Positions 35,839 to 44,105 of a stretch of 64,000 bases of DNA are shown here, in pieces. The position numbers and the translations under genes are program-made. Source of the DNA: Methylobacterium sp. WL119. GTDB taxonomy: Bacteria > Pseudomonadota > Alphaproteobacteria > Rhizobiales > Beijerinckiaceae. The notes below the pieces were generated by a model. That model was not told the DNA's origin, did no database searches, and worked only from the letters and a program-made list of their open reading frames with translations. Every line of letters starts with the position of its first letter. Position 1 is the first letter of the stretch. Where the stretch lies: contig NZ_VRUU01000009.1 in the NCBI RefSeq assembly GCF_008039875.1, forward strand, positions 1-64,000, written 5' to 3'.

Positions 35839-37272
35839 TCAGGCGGCGACCCGCCCTTCGAGCGGGAAAACCTTCGCCGGGTTCATCAGCCAGTGCGGGT
35901 CGAAGACGTTGCGCACTCGCATCTGCTGCTCCAGGTCGGCCTGCGTGTACTGAAAGCGCATCAGCTCGCGCTTCTCGATGCCGACGCCGTGCTCGCCGGT
36001 CAGGCATCCGCCGACCTCGACGCAGAGCTTGAGGATCTCGTCGCCCGCGGTCTCGGCCTTCTGCAGCTCGCCGGGCTTGTTGATGTCGAACAGGATCAGC
36101 GGGTGCAGGTTGCCGTCGCCGGCATGGAACACGTTGGCGACGCGAAGCCCCTGCGCCTTGCAGATCGCGCCGATGCGCTCCAGCACCACGGAGAGCTGCC
36201 CGGTCGGGATCGTGCCGTCCATGCAGATGTAGTCGGAGATGCGCCCCGTGGCGCCGAAGGCCGACTTGCGGCCCTTCCAGATCGCGGCGGATTCGGCCTC
36301 CGACTTCGAGACCCGGATGCTCGTCGGGCGGAAATCCTGCGCGATCGCCGCGATGCGGGCGAGCATCGCCTCGCACTCGGTGTCCGAGCCCTCGACCTCG
36401 ATGATCAGCATCGCCTCGGCGTCGCGCGGGTAGCCGGCCTGCGCGAAATCCTCGGTGATCAGGATCGCCTCGCGGTCCATGTACTCGATCGCAACCGGGA
36501 TGATGCCGGCGGCGATGATCGCCGCGGTGCAGGCGCCGGCATCCTCGACCGACGAGAAGCCGACGAGCGCCGGGCGCGCGCCCTCGGCGGCGCGCAGGAT
36601 CCGGACGGTCGCCTCGGTGACGATGCCGAGCTGCCCCTCCGAGCCGCAGATCAGCCCGAGCAGGTCGTAGCCGCCGGCATCGAGATGGTCGCCGCCGATC
36701 TCGACCACGGTGCCGTCGTTCATCACCAGCGTCACGCCCATCAAGTTGTTGGTGGTGACGCCGTACTTAAGGCAGTGCGCCCCGCCGGAATTCATCGCGA
36801 TGTTGCCGGCGATGGTGCAGGCAAGCTGGCTCGACGGGTCGGGTGCGTAGAAGAAGCCCTCGTGGCCGACCGCGCCCGAGATCGCCAGGTTGGTGATCCC
36901 GCTCTGGACGCGGGCGATGCGGTTCTCGAAATCGAGGGCGAGCACCTGGGTCATCTTCCCCACGCCGAGGATGATCGCATCCTCCTGCGCGATGGCGCCG
37001 CCGGCCAGCGACGTGCCGGCGCCGCGCGGCACCACGCGGACGCCGTGGGCGTGGCAATAGGCCATCACCGCGGAGACCTCGGCGGTGGTAGAGGGCAGGA
37101 CCACCGCCAGCGGCATCTTGCGGTAGGCGGTGAGCCCGTCGGTCTCGAAGGCGCGGCGCTCGTCCTCCGTGGTCACCAGGGCCTCGGGGCCGACCAGCGG
37201 CCGCAGGCCGGCGACGATTGCGTCGCGGCGGGCGACGACGCCGACATCGGGCTCGGGGAAGCGGATGGACAT
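35839..37272 (-). CDS. glcD: FAD-linked oxidase, GlcD-like (glycolate/D-2-hydroxyacid dehydrogenase)
   Basis: A flavoprotein of the VAO/PCMH fold, 477 residues, predicted to oxidise a 2-hydroxyacid such as glycolate. The FAD-binding loop is VPRGAGTSLAGGA, with GNIAMNSGGAHCLKYG. The C-terminal oxidase domain has FHAGDGNLHPLILF and GEHGVGIEKREL. The ATG at 37272 follows a CCGGAGG site; an earlier start is possible. The glcE and glcF subunit genes expected beside glcD are absent here, so a stand-alone D-lactate or D-2-hydroxyglutarate dehydrogenase is an alternative. Confidence 0.85.
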   Translation of the reverse strand: MSIRFPEPDVGVVARRDAIVAGLRPLVGPEALVTTEDERRAFETDGLTAYRKMPLAVVLPSTTAEVSAVMAYCHAHGVRVVPRGAGTSLAGGAIAQEDAIILGVGKMTQVLALDFENRIARVQSGITNLAISGAVGHEGFFYAPDPSSQLACTIAGNIAMNSGGAHCLKYGVTTNNLMGVTLVMNDGTVVEIGGDHLDAGGYDLLGLICGSEGQLGIVTEATVRILRAAEGARPALVGFSSVEDAGACTAAIIAAGIIPVAIEYMDREAILITEDFAQAGYPRDAEAMLIIEVEGSDTECEAMLARIAAIAQDFRPTSIRVSKSEAESAAIWKGRKSAFGATGRISDYICMDGTIPTGQLSVVLERIGAICKAQGLRVANVFHAGDGNLHPLILFDINKPGELQKAETAGDEILKLCVEVGGCLTGEHGVGIEKRELMRFQYTQADLEQQMRVRNVFDPHWLMNPAKVFPLEGRVAA

Positions 37273-37578
37273 GGCGAAACCTCCGGAATTCGTCGATCCG
37301 ATCGTCACCGCGTCAGGCCCTTCAGCCGCCGCTCAGGAGCGTGGGCCTAGACGGGTTCCGCGGCGGTGCGGGGACCGTTTGGAGATCAGTCTATCGCACT
37401 CCCGGCGGGTCCGCACCGTCGGGCGAAGGGGCGACTCGAAGGCGACTGAGAGGCTACTGCAACGTTTGGTCGCACCGGCACATCGGCGTGAACGGCGTTT
37501 GCACCTTCGACCTGTTCCAATCGACCAAGCTCTGCCATAAGCCTGACGGCCATAGCCGTCATAATGGAGGAAATCCCG
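37273..37578. other. Divergent intergenic region glcD / cytochrome c
   Basis: 306 nt. It holds the CCGGAGG ribosome-binding site of glcD, an uncharacterised GC-rich middle, and at its right end a 7-bp-arm palindrome followed by the GGAGG site of the cytochrome gene. No further gene is visible. Confidence 0.45.
37544..37561 (+). promoter_or_regulatory. Palindrome directly upstream of the cytochrome c ribosome-binding site
   Basis: TGACGGC-CATA-GCCGTCA, perfect 7-nt arms. Its end is 4 nt before the GGAGG site (37566-37570). It could be an operator or a 5'-leader hairpin that affects ribosome access. Confidence 0.45.
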
Positions 37579-37941
37579 ATGCGTCATGTCATCCTCGGCG
37601 CCGCCCTTGCCCTGCTCTTGCCGATCGCCGCTCAGGCGGAAGGCGATGCGGCCGCCGGCGAGAAGGCGTTCGCACCCTGCAAGTCCTGCCACAACTTCGA
37701 GAAGAACGGCGTCGGCCCGAACCTCAAGGGCATCGTCGGCGAGAAGGCCGGCGAGGGCCGCGACGGCTACGCCTTCTCCGCGGCGCTGAAGAACTCGGGC
37801 ATCACCTGGGACGAGGCGAATCTCAAGGAGTGGCTGGTCGACCCGAAGAAGAAGGTCCCCGGCACCAAGATGGTCTTCCCGGGCATCAAGGACGAGAAGA
37901 AGGTCGAGGACATCATCGCCTACCTCAAGTCCAAGACCTGA
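37579..37941 (+). CDS. Class I cytochrome c (c2/c550-like)
   Basis: A soluble periplasmic electron carrier of 120 residues. The signal peptide ends at about residue 20 (IAAQA before EGD). The heme-binding C34-K-S-C37-H38 motif and the axial methionine M98 in PGTKMVFPGI are present, and the C-terminal helix (VEDIIAYLKSKT) completes the fold. The ATG at 37579 follows a GGAGG site. An intrinsic terminator follows, so it is probably monocistronic. The redox partner cannot be named; no methanol dehydrogenase genes are adjacent. Confidence 0.94.
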   Translation: MRHVILGAALALLLPIAAQAEGDAAAGEKAFAPCKSCHNFEKNGVGPNLKGIVGEKAGEGRDGYAFSAALKNSGITWDEANLKEWLVDPKKKVPGTKMVFPGIKDEKKVEDIIAYLKSKT

Positions 37942-37977
37942 GCGATCGACGACCCGGCCATTCAGGTCAGGCCGAGG

Positions 37978-38011
37978 GCCGTTCCCGCTCACGCGGGGAC
38001 GGCTTTTTTTC
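37978..38011 (+). terminator. Intrinsic terminator of the cytochrome c gene
   Basis: Stem GCCGTtCCCGC / GCGGGgACGGC with a TCAC loop, followed by seven T (ending TTTTTTTC). It lies 36 nt after the stop codon. Confidence 0.92.
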
Positions 38012-38055
38012 TTTGCGGTCGCCGAGTTTCGCAGGAGTCGACATTGCTGGCCCGA

Positions 38056-38559
38056 TCAGGCGTCGGTGCCGTCGTGCAGGCCGGTGCGGAGGGTGACGAG
38101 ATGGTCGAGCAGGGCGCGGCGCCCCTCGACGTCGAGGCCGGTCATGCCGCCGGCCTGATCGGGAATGCAGGCCAGCGGCTTGCGCAGGGCCCGGCCGGAA
38201 TCGGTCAGGAAGATGCTGACCTGGCGCTCGTCCGCACGATCGCGGGCGCGCCGGACCCGGCCCGACGCCTCGAGCCGCTTCAGCAACGGCGTGAGCGTCC
38301 CGGAATCGAGGAACAGCCGCGTCCCGATCTCCTTCACCGACAACCCTTCCTCCTCCCACAGGACGAGAAGCACGAGGTATTGCGGGTAGGTGAGGTCGTG
38401 CTGGCCCAGCAGCGTGCGATAGGCGCGGCCGAAGGCATGCGCCGCGGCGTAGACGGCGAAGCAAAGCTGGTTGTCGAGGCGCTGCGAGTCCGCGGACGCC
38501 TCCGAGACGATTGCGGGCTTCCTCGGCGCTCGCCGCTGCGAGCCTTGCCGAACGGACAT
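38056..38559 (-). CDS. ohrR: OhrR-type MarR-family peroxide sensor
   Basis: A winged-helix repressor of 167 residues. The N-terminal LDNQLCFAVYAAAHAF carries C33 at the position of the organic-peroxide-sensing cysteine of OhrR. The recognition-helix and wing region follows, with LDSGTLTPLLKRLEASGRVRR and RDRADERQVSIFLT. Oxidation of that cysteine normally releases the repressor from an ohr promoter. The usual partner gene ohr is not adjacent: the neighbours are cytochrome c (convergent) and the DHH protein. Its upstream region (38560-38718) is lower in GC, consistent with a promoter. Confidence 0.88.
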   Translation of the reverse strand: MSVRQGSQRRAPRKPAIVSEASADSQRLDNQLCFAVYAAAHAFGRAYRTLLGQHDLTYPQYLVLLVLWEEEGLSVKEIGTRLFLDSGTLTPLLKRLEASGRVRRARDRADERQVSIFLTDSGRALRKPLACIPDQAGGMTGLDVEGRRALLDHLVTLRTGLHDGTDA

Positions 38560-38718
38560 GGGCTTTTCGACTCCGGTTGACGACGCTGGTCAAATCCCAG
38601 CACGAATTCGGTCAGGCGTAGGCACAGATCTGACGCAGTATCTCGGTCGGGCAATATCTTAGCCAGCACGGAGCGATTGCACAATCTATGCGATCATCCT
38701 GCGGCTTTTCGAGACGGA

Positions 38719-39861
38719 CTACCCTTTCCAATCCTTAAGCGCGGCGAAGGGGCTGCCCGAGCGATCCGGCGGCGGCGGATTGAGAATCGGCTCGACCTGG
38801 GCGATCGCGTCGGCGAGCGAGAAGGCCGAGCCGGCGGGCAGCTTGCCGCCGGCGGCGTCCTTGTGGCCGCCGCCGCGGAACTTGCGCGCGGCATCCAGGG
38901 CGGTCTCGTCGTTCGAGCGGAACGACAGGGAGCCCGTGCGCTGGACGTTGCACACCCGCTTGGCGCCGCCGCGATCCATGATCAGGTCCGAGACGCGCTG
39001 GAAGGTGCCCGAATCGAGGCCGAACGAGAGCAGGGTCCCGTCCGAGAGGGGGCGGAACAGCACGTCCGAGCGCGCGAGCACGCGGGCGATCCGCATCCGC
39101 GTGGTCAGGTTGCGGTCGTCGTCGGCCTCCCCATCGAGGAGCCGATCGAGGACCTGCCGGCGCAGCGCGGCGACCCGGATCTCGATCTCGGCGGGCGCCA
39201 GGCCTTCGTCGATCAGCCCCGAGACCGCGCGGAGCAGCGCCACGACGAAGCGGTCGTGCCAGGGGTGGCCGACCGGCACGAGGTTGCCGACGTTGTCCCA
39301 GAACACCTCGTCGAGCATCAGCCCGCTGGCGAAGGTCGGGCGCTCCTTCTTCCACAGGTCGAGGGCGTCCACGGCCTCGACCAGGGCGGTGAGATCCTCG
39401 CCGTCGCGCGTCGCGTAGAGGCTGCGGTTGGCGTGCGCCATCCGCGTGGCGCAGCAGGTCTCGTCGATCAGGACGACGACGTCCGGGTCGTCCAGCTCGA
39501 AGCGCTTCGGCGAGGCCGCCTCGTCCACCGGCTCGACCCCGTGCTGGCGCAGCTGGTCGATCGACGAGGCGTGATGGTCGAGGACGATCAGGCGGTGGCG
39601 GGCATCCTCGCCCCGCTTGCGGTTCATCGCGACGAAGCTCTTGAGGAACTTCACCGCCACCGGCTCGAGCCCGAGATCGGTCATGATCAGCGTCTCGGAG
39701 GCTTCCGCCTTCGACAGGCGCTTCAGCTCCTCCTCGACCACCGGGCCGACATCGGAGTAGCGGGGCACGTGAACGATCCGCGCGACGTCGACGTGGTTGC
39801 CGACGATCGCCACGGCGCCGTAGCCGTCGAGGTCGTGATGGGTGATCTGGGTGACGGTCAC
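38719..39861 (-). CDS. DHH-family phosphoesterase
   Basis: 380 residues. The N-terminal DHH phosphoesterase domain has the metal motifs THHDLDGYG and VLDHHASS and further aspartates (LIMTDLG). A C-terminal DHHA1 nucleic-acid or nucleotide-binding domain ends with FRGGGHKDAAGGKLP. The family includes oligoribonucleases and cyclic-dinucleotide hydrolases, but the exact substrate cannot be read. The start is a GTG at 39861. It lies 76 nt downstream of the last permease gene on the same strand, so read-through from the large operon is possible. Confidence 0.85.
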   Translation of the reverse strand: MTVTQITHHDLDGYGAVAIVGNHVDVARIVHVPRYSDVGPVVEEELKRLSKAEASETLIMTDLGLEPVAVKFLKSFVAMNRKRGEDARHRLIVLDHHASSIDQLRQHGVEPVDEAASPKRFELDDPDVVVLIDETCCATRMAHANRSLYATRDGEDLTALVEAVDALDLWKKERPTFASGLMLDEVFWDNVGNLVPVGHPWHDRFVVALLRAVSGLIDEGLAPAEIEIRVAALRRQVLDRLLDGEADDDRNLTTRMRIARVLARSDVLFRPLSDGTLLSFGLDSGTFQRVSDLIMDRGGAKRVCNVQRTGSLSFRSNDETALDAARKFRGGGHKDAAGGKLPAGSAFSLADAIAQVEPILNPPPPDRSGSPFAALKDWKG

Positions 39862-39937
39862 GGGGCGGTCCTCGGGAGCGATCTCGCCGCCTTATGCGGC
39901 ACGGCGCGGCCCGGGGCGAGCCCTGCCGAGGCGTGCC

Positions 39938-41095
39938 TCAATGATACGGGTCGGCGGCGTCCCGAAGCCCGTCGCCCAGGAAGTTGAACGCCAGCACCGT
40001 CACCAGCACGGGCACCACCGGCAGCAGCAGCCAGGGGTAGAGCTGCACCGCCGAGAGGTTCTGGGCGTCGTTGAGCAGCACGCCCCAGCTCGTCACCGGC
40101 GGCCGAAGGCCGAGGCCGAGGAACGACAAGGCGGTCTCGCCCAGGATCATCGTCGGGATCGAGAGCGTCGCCGAGGCGATCAAGTGGCTCATGAAGTTCG
40201 GGATCAGGTGCCGGCCGATGACGCGGGCGGGCGAGGCGCCCATCAGCTCCGCCGCCTGCACGAAATCCTCCTCGCGCAGCGCCAGCAGCTTGCCGCGCAC
40301 GGCGCGCGCGAGGCCCGGCCAATCGAGCAGCCCGAGGATGATGGTGATGCCGAAGAACACCCAGAGCGGGCTCCAGCTCGGCGGCAGCGCCGCCGACAGG
40401 GCGAGCCAGAGCGGGAGCTCGGGCAGCGAGCGCACCACCTCGATCAGCCGCTGCACCGCCGCGTCGACGAAGCCGCCGAAGTAGCCGGCGATGCCGCCGA
40501 GCAGGAGCCCGAGCGCGAACGAGATCGCGACGCCGACGAGGCCGATCACCAGCGAGACCCGCGCGCCGTAGATCATGCGCGAGAGCAGGTCGCGGCCGAG
40601 CCGGTCGGTGCCCAGCAGATAGAGCGTCCCGCCCTCGGACGGGCAGACGAGGTGCCGGTCGCCCCGGCCGAGCCCGAGATGGGTGTAGGCGTCGCCGCGG
40701 CAGAAGAAGCGCAGCGGCTGCGGCGTGGCGGTGTCGGTGACGTAGCCGCGGCGGAAGGTCTCCATGTCGAGCTCGGCCCGGTACGGATAGACGAACGGCC
40801 CGACGAACCGCTCCTTGTGGAACAGGTGCACCGCTTGCGGCGGCGCGAACAGGTAGTCGCCGTTGCGCCTCGCCTGCTCGTAGGGGGCCAGGAACTCGAC
40901 GAAGGGCACGGCGGCGTAGAGTGCCAGGAGCACGAGCGCCGAGGCGACGGCGATGCGGTGGCCGAGGAACTTCCGGAAGATCAGCCGCCAAGCCGAGGCG
41001 TAGGCCGTGCCGGAATCACGTCCGCCGCCGGCCTCCGGATCGAACGGCGCCGGGTCGACGAAGTGAGGTGCCACGGGTGCCGTCTCGGGCACCAT
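39938..41095 (-). CDS. ABC transporter permease (YejE-like)
   Basis: The second membrane subunit of an oligopeptide-class ABC importer, 385 residues. It has a long N-terminal cytoplasmic part, one membrane segment near residues 50-70, and an extended periplasmic loop that is characteristic of YejE (YLFAPPQAVHLFHKERFVGP, TPQPLRFFCRGDAY). The core permease domain follows, with GTDRLGRDLLSRMIYGARVS and the ATPase-contact EAA-type loop AAELMGASPARVIGRHLIPN. Its start overlaps the upstream permease stop by 1 nt (TGATG). It is the last gene of the overlapping eight-gene unit. Confidence 0.9.
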   Translation of the reverse strand: MVPETAPVAPHFVDPAPFDPEAGGGRDSGTAYASAWRLIFRKFLGHRIAVASALVLLALYAAVPFVEFLAPYEQARRNGDYLFAPPQAVHLFHKERFVGPFVYPYRAELDMETFRRGYVTDTATPQPLRFFCRGDAYTHLGLGRGDRHLVCPSEGGTLYLLGTDRLGRDLLSRMIYGARVSLVIGLVGVAISFALGLLLGGIAGYFGGFVDAAVQRLIEVVRSLPELPLWLALSAALPPSWSPLWVFFGITIILGLLDWPGLARAVRGKLLALREEDFVQAAELMGASPARVIGRHLIPNFMSHLIASATLSIPTMILGETALSFLGLGLRPPVTSWGVLLNDAQNLSAVQLYPWLLLPVVPVLVTVLAFNFLGDGLRDAADPYH

Positions 41096-42111
41096 CAGCG
41101 TGCCCCCATGCGGATGCGCGGATCGAGCCAGACCAGGACGAGGTCCGAGATCAGCATGCCGACGAGCGTCAGCAGCGCGACGAACATCAGGATGAAGCCG
41201 GCCATGAACTGGTCCTGGCTCTTTAGCGCGTCGAGCAGCAGCGGGCCGACGGTCGGCAGGCTCAGCACCAGGGAGACGAGCACCGATCCGGAGACGAGGT
41301 GCGGCAGCAGGTTGCCGATGTCGGCGACGAACGGGTTCAGCGACATCCGGAACGGATACTTGAGCAGCGCCCGCAGCGGCGGCAGGCCCTTGGCCCGCGC
41401 GGTCACGGTGTAGGGCTTCGCGAGCTCGTCGAGCAGGTTCGCCCGCATCCGCCGGATCATCGCCGCCGTGCCGCCGAGCCCGATCACGAGCGTCGGCACC
41501 GCGAGGTGGGCCAGCAGCGACTGGACCTTCGGCCAGTCCCAGGGCTTGCCGGTGAAGGATGCGTCGTAGAGGCCGCCGATCGACAGGCCGAACCAGATGT
41601 TGGCGTAGAACAGCAGGATCAGCGCCAGCAGGAACCCGGGCACGGCGAGGCCGACATAGCCGAGCACGGTGACGACCGCGTCGCCCGCGGTATGGCGATG
41701 CGTCGCCGAGTAGATCGCGATCGGGATCGCGACGAGATGGACGAAGACCAGGGCCGCGAGGTTGACCACCAGCGTCAGCCAGAGCGCATCGCCCACCACC
41801 TCGGAAACGGGGCGATCGTACTCGAACGACCAGCCCCAATCGCCCTGCAGCAGCCCGGAGAAGCCCGCCGGGCCGGGCATCAGCCCGATCCAGATCAGGT
41901 ACTGCTCGTAGACCGGCCGGTCGAGGCCGTATTGCCGGATCAGCAGCTCGGCCTTGGCGACGGACGCCGCCTCGCCCATGGAGCGCAGCTCCATGATCCG
42001 GTTCGTCAGGAAGTCGCCCGGCGGCAGCTTGATGATTGCGAAGACGAGGGCGGAGATCACCAGCAGCGTCACCGCCATGGTGAGGACGCGGCGCAGCACG
42101 GCGATCGTCAT
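41095..42111 (-). CDS. ABC transporter permease (YejB-like)
   Basis: The first membrane subunit of the same importer, 338 residues and about six membrane segments. The N-terminal segment VLTMAVTLLVISALVFAIIK, the LPPGDFLTNR loop and the EAA-type motif PYTVTARAKGLPPLRALLKY fit oligopeptide permeases of the YejB/DppB class. The ATG at 42111 overlaps the stop of the binding-protein gene by 4 nt, and the stop overlaps the next permease by 1 nt. In E. coli YejABEF imports antimicrobial peptides such as microcin C; this substrate is unknown. Confidence 0.9.
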   Translation of the reverse strand: MTIAVLRRVLTMAVTLLVISALVFAIIKLPPGDFLTNRIMELRSMGEAASVAKAELLIRQYGLDRPVYEQYLIWIGLMPGPAGFSGLLQGDWGWSFEYDRPVSEVVGDALWLTLVVNLAALVFVHLVAIPIAIYSATHRHTAGDAVVTVLGYVGLAVPGFLLALILLFYANIWFGLSIGGLYDASFTGKPWDWPKVQSLLAHLAVPTLVIGLGGTAAMIRRMRANLLDELAKPYTVTARAKGLPPLRALLKYPFRMSLNPFVADIGNLLPHLVSGSVLVSLVLSLPTVGPLLLDALKSQDQFMAGFILMFVALLTLVGMLISDLVLVWLDPRIRMGAR

Positions 42112-44105
42112 AGCTGGGCCTGGCGTTCGGCCGGGCGGTCCCAGAACATCTCGTCGAGGCGCTGGACGCCGATCATCGCCGTCGGCTCGAAGGCGTACAG
42201 CGCCTTGGCCGGCAGGTTGGCGAGATGGCTTGCCGCGACCACCGGCTGCAGCGCGCCCCCGACCGTGCCGATGACCCAGGTGTTCTCGGCGTGGTTCATT
42301 AGCATCTCGCGCCAGATCGCCGCCTGCCTGCCCGCGTCGTCGGTGTCGCGCCACTGGCGGTCGAGGTCGATCAGGCGGCGGACGGCCTCGACGTCGCACG
42401 CCTCGCCGCTCGCCCCGTGCGTCTCGACGTGGAGGCTCCAGCGCGGCCAGGAATAATGGTCGCTCTGCGCCGGGCTCAGCTCGGTCGGCGGCATGATCGC
42501 CGTCGGCACCGCGAGGTCGAGCCCCTGCGCCGCCACCATCACCGTCATCCCGGCCACCGAGCGACGGCGCAGGTTCGTGCGTTCCTGCGGCTTGACCACG
42601 AGCTTGATCCCGACCTCGCGCCAGAACTCGCTGATCAGCAGCAGCCCGTCGAGCACCATGGAGACCTCGCCGTCGCTTTCGACGACGAGCTCGAGCAGCC
42701 GGCCGTCCGGCATCAGGCGGATGCCGGAGGGGTCGCGCCTGTCGAGGCCGGCGGCGTCGAGCAGTCTTTCGGCCGCCGCCGGTTCGTAGCCCGCATGCAG
42801 CGTGCGCATCTCGGGCGCGTAGAGCGGGCTCTCGGGGATCAGCGTGTCGTTGCCCTCGGTGCCGAGGCCGAACAGCAGGGTGTTGTTGAGGGTGCGGCGA
42901 TCGATGGCGAGCGACAGCGCGTGGCGCCAGCGCACGTCGCGGTTGAGGGCGCGCCAGCCGGGATCGAGGGTCGTCAGGTTCGGGTAGAGCGCGATCTCAG
43001 AGCCGCGCGCGAGCGGCCACAGGTTGGTGCGGTAGCCGTGCGCGCGCTCGCCCTCCTTGAGGCTCGGGATGTCGGCCATCGTCAGGCCGCGGAACATCAA
43101 GTCGGCCTCGCCGGCATTGGTCTTGGCGACGAGCAGCCCGCTCGAGGCGACGTCCATGACGATGCGGTCGAGATAGGGGAGCTGCGTGCCGGCCGTGTCG
43201 ATGCGGTGGTAGTAGGGGTTGCGCTCGAACACGAAGCGCGTCGCCGGCGCGCGGGTGCGGGGCCGCCACCCCTGCAGGGTCGGGGCGTCGGGATTGTTCA
43301 GCTCGTAGTTGTCGTCCATCCGGTTGTGCAGCGCCGCCCAGCCGCGGAGCTTCTGCGCCTTGGCCGCGGCCTCGGCCTTCTCGCGCCCGACGTATCGCGG
43401 ATGGACCGGCTTCAGGTAATGCGCCGGGCGGTAGATCAGCGGGTCGCGCGGCGCGGCGAGGGCCGGCAGGAAGCGCGGGTTCGGCCGATCCCAAGTGAAG
43501 CGCACGGTGACCGGATCGACGATCTCGACGGTCGGCGGCTTGCCGTCGACCAGCAGGAAATCGGGCGGGCCGCCGGGGCTCAGATCCCTGTCGTTGGCGA
43601 CGTCTTCCCAGTAGTAGCGGAAATCCTCCGTGGTGAAGGGCTCGCCGTCGGACCAGCGATGGCCCTTGCGCAGGGTGAAGGTGAAGCGCCCGCCCTCGAC
43701 CGCGACAGCAGCCAGCACGTCGGGCTTCAACACGAGGTCCGCATCGTAGCCGACGAGGCGGGTGTATCCGTAGACCGAGAGGTAGCGCACGTCCCGCGCC
43801 TTGGCGATCAGGGTGCGGATCGTCCCGCCGCTGGTGCCGAGCTTGCGCGCGGCGGCGGCGGGATCGACGACGAGCGGGGTTTCGGGCGGCCCTGTCCGAG
43901 GGGTATCCGCGCGGGCGAAACGAGGAGCGGCGAAAACCGTCGAGGCAGTCGCGACGCCGATCAACAATGCACGGCGCGAAATCCCGGCATCCGATGTGCG
44001 CGCCGCCTCGGCGCGCGTCTCCCTCCCCCCCTTGCGGGAAAGGGTACCTTGCGCAGCAGGGGGGGAGGGGGAGCCCGCGCTTTCGTCGTTCCGAAGCCCG
44101 ATCAA
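42108..44105 (-). CDS. ABC transporter extracytoplasmic solute-binding protein (YejA-like, Tat signal)
   Basis: The binding protein of the importer, 665 residues, family 5 (oligopeptide/dipeptide class). The Tat-type signal ISRRALLIGVATASTVFAAP begins only at about residue 42. The preceding 41 residues include a stretch (about 11-29) encoded by a palindromic repeat. The mature protein shows FTLRKGHRWSDGEPFTTEDF and RWRHALSLAIDRRTLNNTLL, standard for the family. The ATG at 44105 overlaps the methyltransferase stop by 4 nt, which supports this early start. No in-frame start lies between the repeat and the Tat motif. Confidence 0.9.
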   Translation of the reverse strand: MIGLRNDESAGSPSPPAAQGTLSRKGGRETRAEAARTSDAGISRRALLIGVATASTVFAAPRFARADTPRTGPPETPLVVDPAAAARKLGTSGGTIRTLIAKARDVRYLSVYGYTRLVGYDADLVLKPDVLAAVAVEGGRFTFTLRKGHRWSDGEPFTTEDFRYYWEDVANDRDLSPGGPPDFLLVDGKPPTVEIVDPVTVRFTWDRPNPRFLPALAAPRDPLIYRPAHYLKPVHPRYVGREKAEAAAKAQKLRGWAALHNRMDDNYELNNPDAPTLQGWRPRTRAPATRFVFERNPYYHRIDTAGTQLPYLDRIVMDVASSGLLVAKTNAGEADLMFRGLTMADIPSLKEGERAHGYRTNLWPLARGSEIALYPNLTTLDPGWRALNRDVRWRHALSLAIDRRTLNNTLLFGLGTEGNDTLIPESPLYAPEMRTLHAGYEPAAAERLLDAAGLDRRDPSGIRLMPDGRLLELVVESDGEVSMVLDGLLLISEFWREVGIKLVVKPQERTNLRRRSVAGMTVMVAAQGLDLAVPTAIMPPTELSPAQSDHYSWPRWSLHVETHGASGEACDVEAVRRLIDLDRQWRDTDDAGRQAAIWREMLMNHAENTWVIGTVGGALQPVVAASHLANLPAKALYAFEPTAMIGVQRLDEMFWDRPAERQAQL
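44019..44073. repeat. Palindromic repeat inside the binding-protein reading frame
   Basis: Arms CTCCCTCCCCCCCTTGC and, inverted, GCAGCAGGGGGGGAGGGGGAG, with a short GGGAAAGGGTACCTTGC centre. It encodes about residues 11-29 of the binding protein, ahead of the Tat signal, and keeps the frame open. It is related in style to the repeat in udgX. Confidence 0.7.
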
